Assembly: GCF_046630445.1 (NCBI RefSeq)
Contig: NC_092341.1
Span: 217,313,501-217,377,500, forward strand
Length of the DNA: 64,000 nt
Reading direction: 5' to 3'
Source of the DNA: Rutidosis leptorrhynchoides
Lineage: Eukaryota > Streptophyta > Magnoliopsida > Asterales > Asteraceae
The position numbers and the translations under genes are program-made. Every line of letters starts with the position of its first letter. The first letter of the stretch is position 1. Below the pieces are notes generated by a model. The model saw only the letters and a program-made list of their open reading frames with translations. It did not search any database and was not told the DNA's origin. Positions 55,801 through 64,000 of the stretch are shown in pieces.

Positions 55801-56240
55801 ATTGTTAATACACTTAATAATATATTTACTTATCATTTAACATAATTAACCAAGTGTATCAATATCTTAATATGATTCATATGTACCTAGTAAGACGTTG
55901 TTATAACGATAATCGTTATATATATCGTTTTCGAGTTTCTTAAATTAATAGTCTCATTTTTATGTATATAACTCATTGTTAAAATACCTAATGAGATACA
56001 TACTTATAATAAAAACATGTTAACTATATATATAACCATATATATGTCATCGTATAGTTTTTACAAGTTTTAACGTTCGTGAATCACCGGTCAACTTGGG
56101 TGGTCAATTGTCTATATGAAACATATTTCAATTAATCAAGTCTTAACAAGTTTGATTGCTTAACATGTTGGAAACATTTAATCATGTAAATAATAATCTC
56201 AATTAATATATATAAACATGGAAAAGTTCGGGTCACTACA
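52818..56240 (-). repeat. 5' LTR of the young chromovirus (3423 bp)
   Basis: Partner of 42798-46220. A candidate TATA-like TTTATATC is at about 55180-55187 on the minus strand, followed by a C/A/T-rich leader. Confidence 0.95.
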
Positions 56241-56245
56241 CAGGG
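56241..56245. repeat. Target-site duplication CAGGG, right
   Basis: Partner of 42793-42797. Removing one copy restores the Copia reading frame. Confidence 0.95.
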
Positions 56246-56783
56246 TACACTTGACCTTGGTCTTCAGCTTCACGCTTCCTCGATTACATCTTTGATTGCA
56301 TACTCTGATGCTGACTGGGCAGGTTGCCCGACCACTCGACGATCTACCTCTGGATACTGTGTTTTTCTAGGAGATAATTTGCTGTCTTGGTCCTCCAAAA
56401 GGCAACAGACTCCGACCCGCTCCAGTGCTGAAGCGGAATATCGTGGCGTTGCAAACGCAGTTGCAGAAACATGTTGGATCCGCAACCTTTTACGTGAGCT
56501 CCACTGTCCTCTTTTCTCGGCCACCCTTGTCTACTGTGACAACGTTAGTGCCGTCTACATGTCTGGCAACTCGGTTCAACACGAGCGAACCAAACATATT
56601 GAGATTGATATACACTTTGTTCGTGATCTTGTCACAAAGGGTCATGTTCGTGTCCTTCATGTGCCTTGCCGCTATCAGTATGCAGATATCTTCACCAAAG
56701 GCCTACCTACTGTCCTTTTCGATGAGTTTCGCACCAGTTTTAGCGTTCGCGCAGCTCCCGCTCCAACTGCGGGGGGATGTTAG
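56246..56783 (+). pseudogene. Copia gag-pol, 3' part (RNase H)
   Basis: In frame with 42797 across the nested insertion (VQG joins TLDLGLQ). Carries RNase H motifs SDADWAGCPTTRRSTSGYC near 56300, SSAEAEYR near 56425 and CDNVSA near 56535, then KHIEIDIHF and ADIFTKGL. The stop codon TAG (56781-56783) lies inside the 3' LTR, whose first bases TGTTAG supply the last Cys codon and the stop. Confidence 0.92.
56770..56777 (+). promoter_or_regulatory. Copia polypurine tract
   Basis: CGGGGGGA directly before the 3' LTR; overlaps the last codons of pol. Confidence 0.8.
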
Positions 56784-56962
56784 CCGAGTCCATTAGTTAT
56801 GGGTATTATATGCTTTGTAAAGCCCATCCTATAAGGGCCTTGTTCTAGATGCTTCTTAGTCCATTAGTCTTGTGTCTATTTATGTATGAGATATCTTTGA
56901 TGAGCAGGCAATCAATAATAAAATCAATAACAAACTCCTTCTGTCACGTATCTCTCTCAACA
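56778..56962 (+). repeat. 3' LTR of Copia (185 bp)
   Basis: Partner of 38632-38816. Ends 790 bp upstream of the first coding exon of the AAE gene and about 565 bp from its TATA box. Confidence 0.93.
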
Positions 56963-56967
56963 AAATG
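56963..56967. repeat. Target-site duplication AAATG (Copia, right)
   Basis: Partner of 38627-38631. Confidence 0.9.
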
Positions 56968-57528
56968 TATACATGTTGAACATTAAGGTTTAATAGTTCT
57001 ATCATACAATACTTAATTAATATAGTGGGTCTCAGTTTTTCTGAGAAGGTATGTCGTGATTGAGAGTGTTTAGTCCTGGATTATCTTGATGAGGAAATGT
57101 TAATGGGACGTTAATGTGACAGTAATATGTCATGATTGAGAGTGACTTGATTCAAAAATCAAATTCTAAATCGTCTTCGTACTATTCCGGTTTTTGAACC
57201 AATTTTTAAAAAGTTTTCTAAAACCTCACAATTATAAACGTGTAATGGTCCTAACTACTGTAATAACTAATAGTAAATGTGGTGTTACATACTTACATTT
57301 CAAAAAGACTACACTCAACTCTCGAAAACTCCAACCATGATTACTTAATTAAAGAATCTATATCATAAATTCCGGTTTATCCACTAATTAACAACTTACA
57401 TAAATCAAATTTATGAAGTGGGGTATAAAGAGGGAGGGCTGACAATCAATATGCATTGTCCTCAAAGTTCAAACATATCATACAACACAAAGTCCACTTT
57501 GTTGTTCTTGATTATACTTTAATGCGTG
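56968..57528. other. Upstream region of the AAE gene
   Basis: Unique, moderately AT-rich sequence between the Copia element and the TATA box. No ORF or repeat is recognised. It presumably holds the proximal promoter. Confidence 0.5.
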
Positions 57529-57536
57529 TATAAATA
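57529..57536 (+). promoter_or_regulatory. TATA box of the AAE gene
   Basis: TATAAATA in the context GCGTGTATAAATAGAGC, about 215 bp before the first coding ATG. Transcription would start near 57560. A (GATTTT)n run (about 57688-57728) lies in the 5' leader or a leader intron. Confidence 0.65.
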
Positions 57537-57752
57537 GAGCTAAAAGAGGGTTACAAAATTGAATACCTGATTTTATATATACACGGTAAGTTGAGCAAGG
57601 ATTTAGTAATCTCTGTACGGATTTTGGTGTTCAATTTTACACGTAAAAGATAAGGTAGTGAAAAATTAATTTATATATTCTGTTTTTGTAAAGATTTTGA
57701 TTTTGATTTTGATTTTGATTTTGATTTTAATTTGTTTATATGATGATTAGGT

Positions 57753-64000
<6,248 letters not shown>

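Larger units (their letters stand above)
42798..56240 (-). mobile_element. Young full-length chromovirus (Tekay-like, 13443 bp) with acidic and F-box ORFs
   Basis: Complete: 3' LTR 42798-46220, PPT 46221-46235, gag-pol 46256-50830, F-box ORF 51169-51855, acidic ORF 51993-52607, PBS 52800-52816, 5' LTR 52818-56240, and target duplications CAGGG on both sides. The LTRs are exactly equal in length (3423 bp), align without gaps and differ at about 8 positions (0.23%). With the often used rate of 1.3e-8 per site per year this gives an age of the order of 0.1 Myr; the rate is borrowed from grasses. gag-pol has one stop. It is the best-preserved member of the family in the window. Confidence 0.95.
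38632..56962 (+). mobile_element. Ty1/Copia element (4883 bp without its nested chromovirus)
   Basis: 5' LTR 38632-38816, PBS at 38817, gag-pol from 38900, 3' LTR 56778-56962, flanked by AAATG. The insertion at 42798-56240 plus its CAGGG copy splits the RT/RNase H region. The two 185-bp LTRs differ at three positions by eye, so this element is older than its guest, as nesting requires. Two in-frame stops and one frameshift inactivate it independently of the insertion. Confidence 0.93.

Overview
This is plant nuclear DNA, almost certainly from a eudicot. The evidence is AT-rich intergenic sequence, plant-type Ty3/Gypsy chromoviruses with 3-4 kb LTRs, a Ty1/Copia element, and one spliced host gene. 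The Gypsy family looks like those common in Asteraceae, but that placement is only a guess. Nothing bacterial or viral is seen. About 56 of the 64 kb is LTR-retrotransposon sequence in two stacks of nested insertions; the right-hand end holds the 5' part of one host gene.

Left stack (1-29778), youngest to oldest. (a) The 3' part of an LTR of 'element B' (1-1965) sits inside the 5' LTR of (b) 'element 1' (1966-12929, + strand). Element 1 has LTR, PBS, an acidic ORF, an F-box ORF, gag-pol and LTR, all carrying stop codons. Element 1 sits in the F-box region of (c) 'element 2' (12930-19027, + strand), whose 3' LTR has a large internal deletion. Element 2 sits in the integrase region of (d) 'element 3' (19028-29778, - strand), a different chromovirus family with its own accessory ORF upstream of gag. 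That accessory ORF is split by a 3.7 kb solo LTR with a perfect 5-bp target duplication.

Middle (29779-38631): unique AT-rich sequence, a broken Copia element on the - strand (about 30500-32010), two fragments of Gypsy LTRs (32011-35855) with a chromodomain remnant, and AT-rich DNA with TA microsatellites.

Right stack (38632-56962): a 4.9 kb Copia element with 185-bp LTRs and AAATG target duplications. Its RT/RNase H region is interrupted by a young 13.4 kb chromovirus (42798-56240, - strand, CAGGG target duplications). The two 3423-bp LTRs of the young element differ at about 8 positions by eye, and its gag-pol frame is broken by only one TGA. This element best shows the family layout: LTR - acidic ORF - F-box ORF - gag-pol with chromodomain - LTR. 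The extra F-box gene and acidic ORF between the primer-binding site and gag recur in independent copies and are the most unusual content of the window.

Right edge (57500-64000): the promoter and first three coding exons of an acyl-activating enzyme (AAE1-like, AMP-dependent synthetase/ligase family). Its second intron (4.6 kb) holds long TA/TAA microsatellites, a miniature LTR element (TRIM-like) interrupted by a hAT-type transposon with a perfect 8-bp target duplication, and a second hAT-like MITE.
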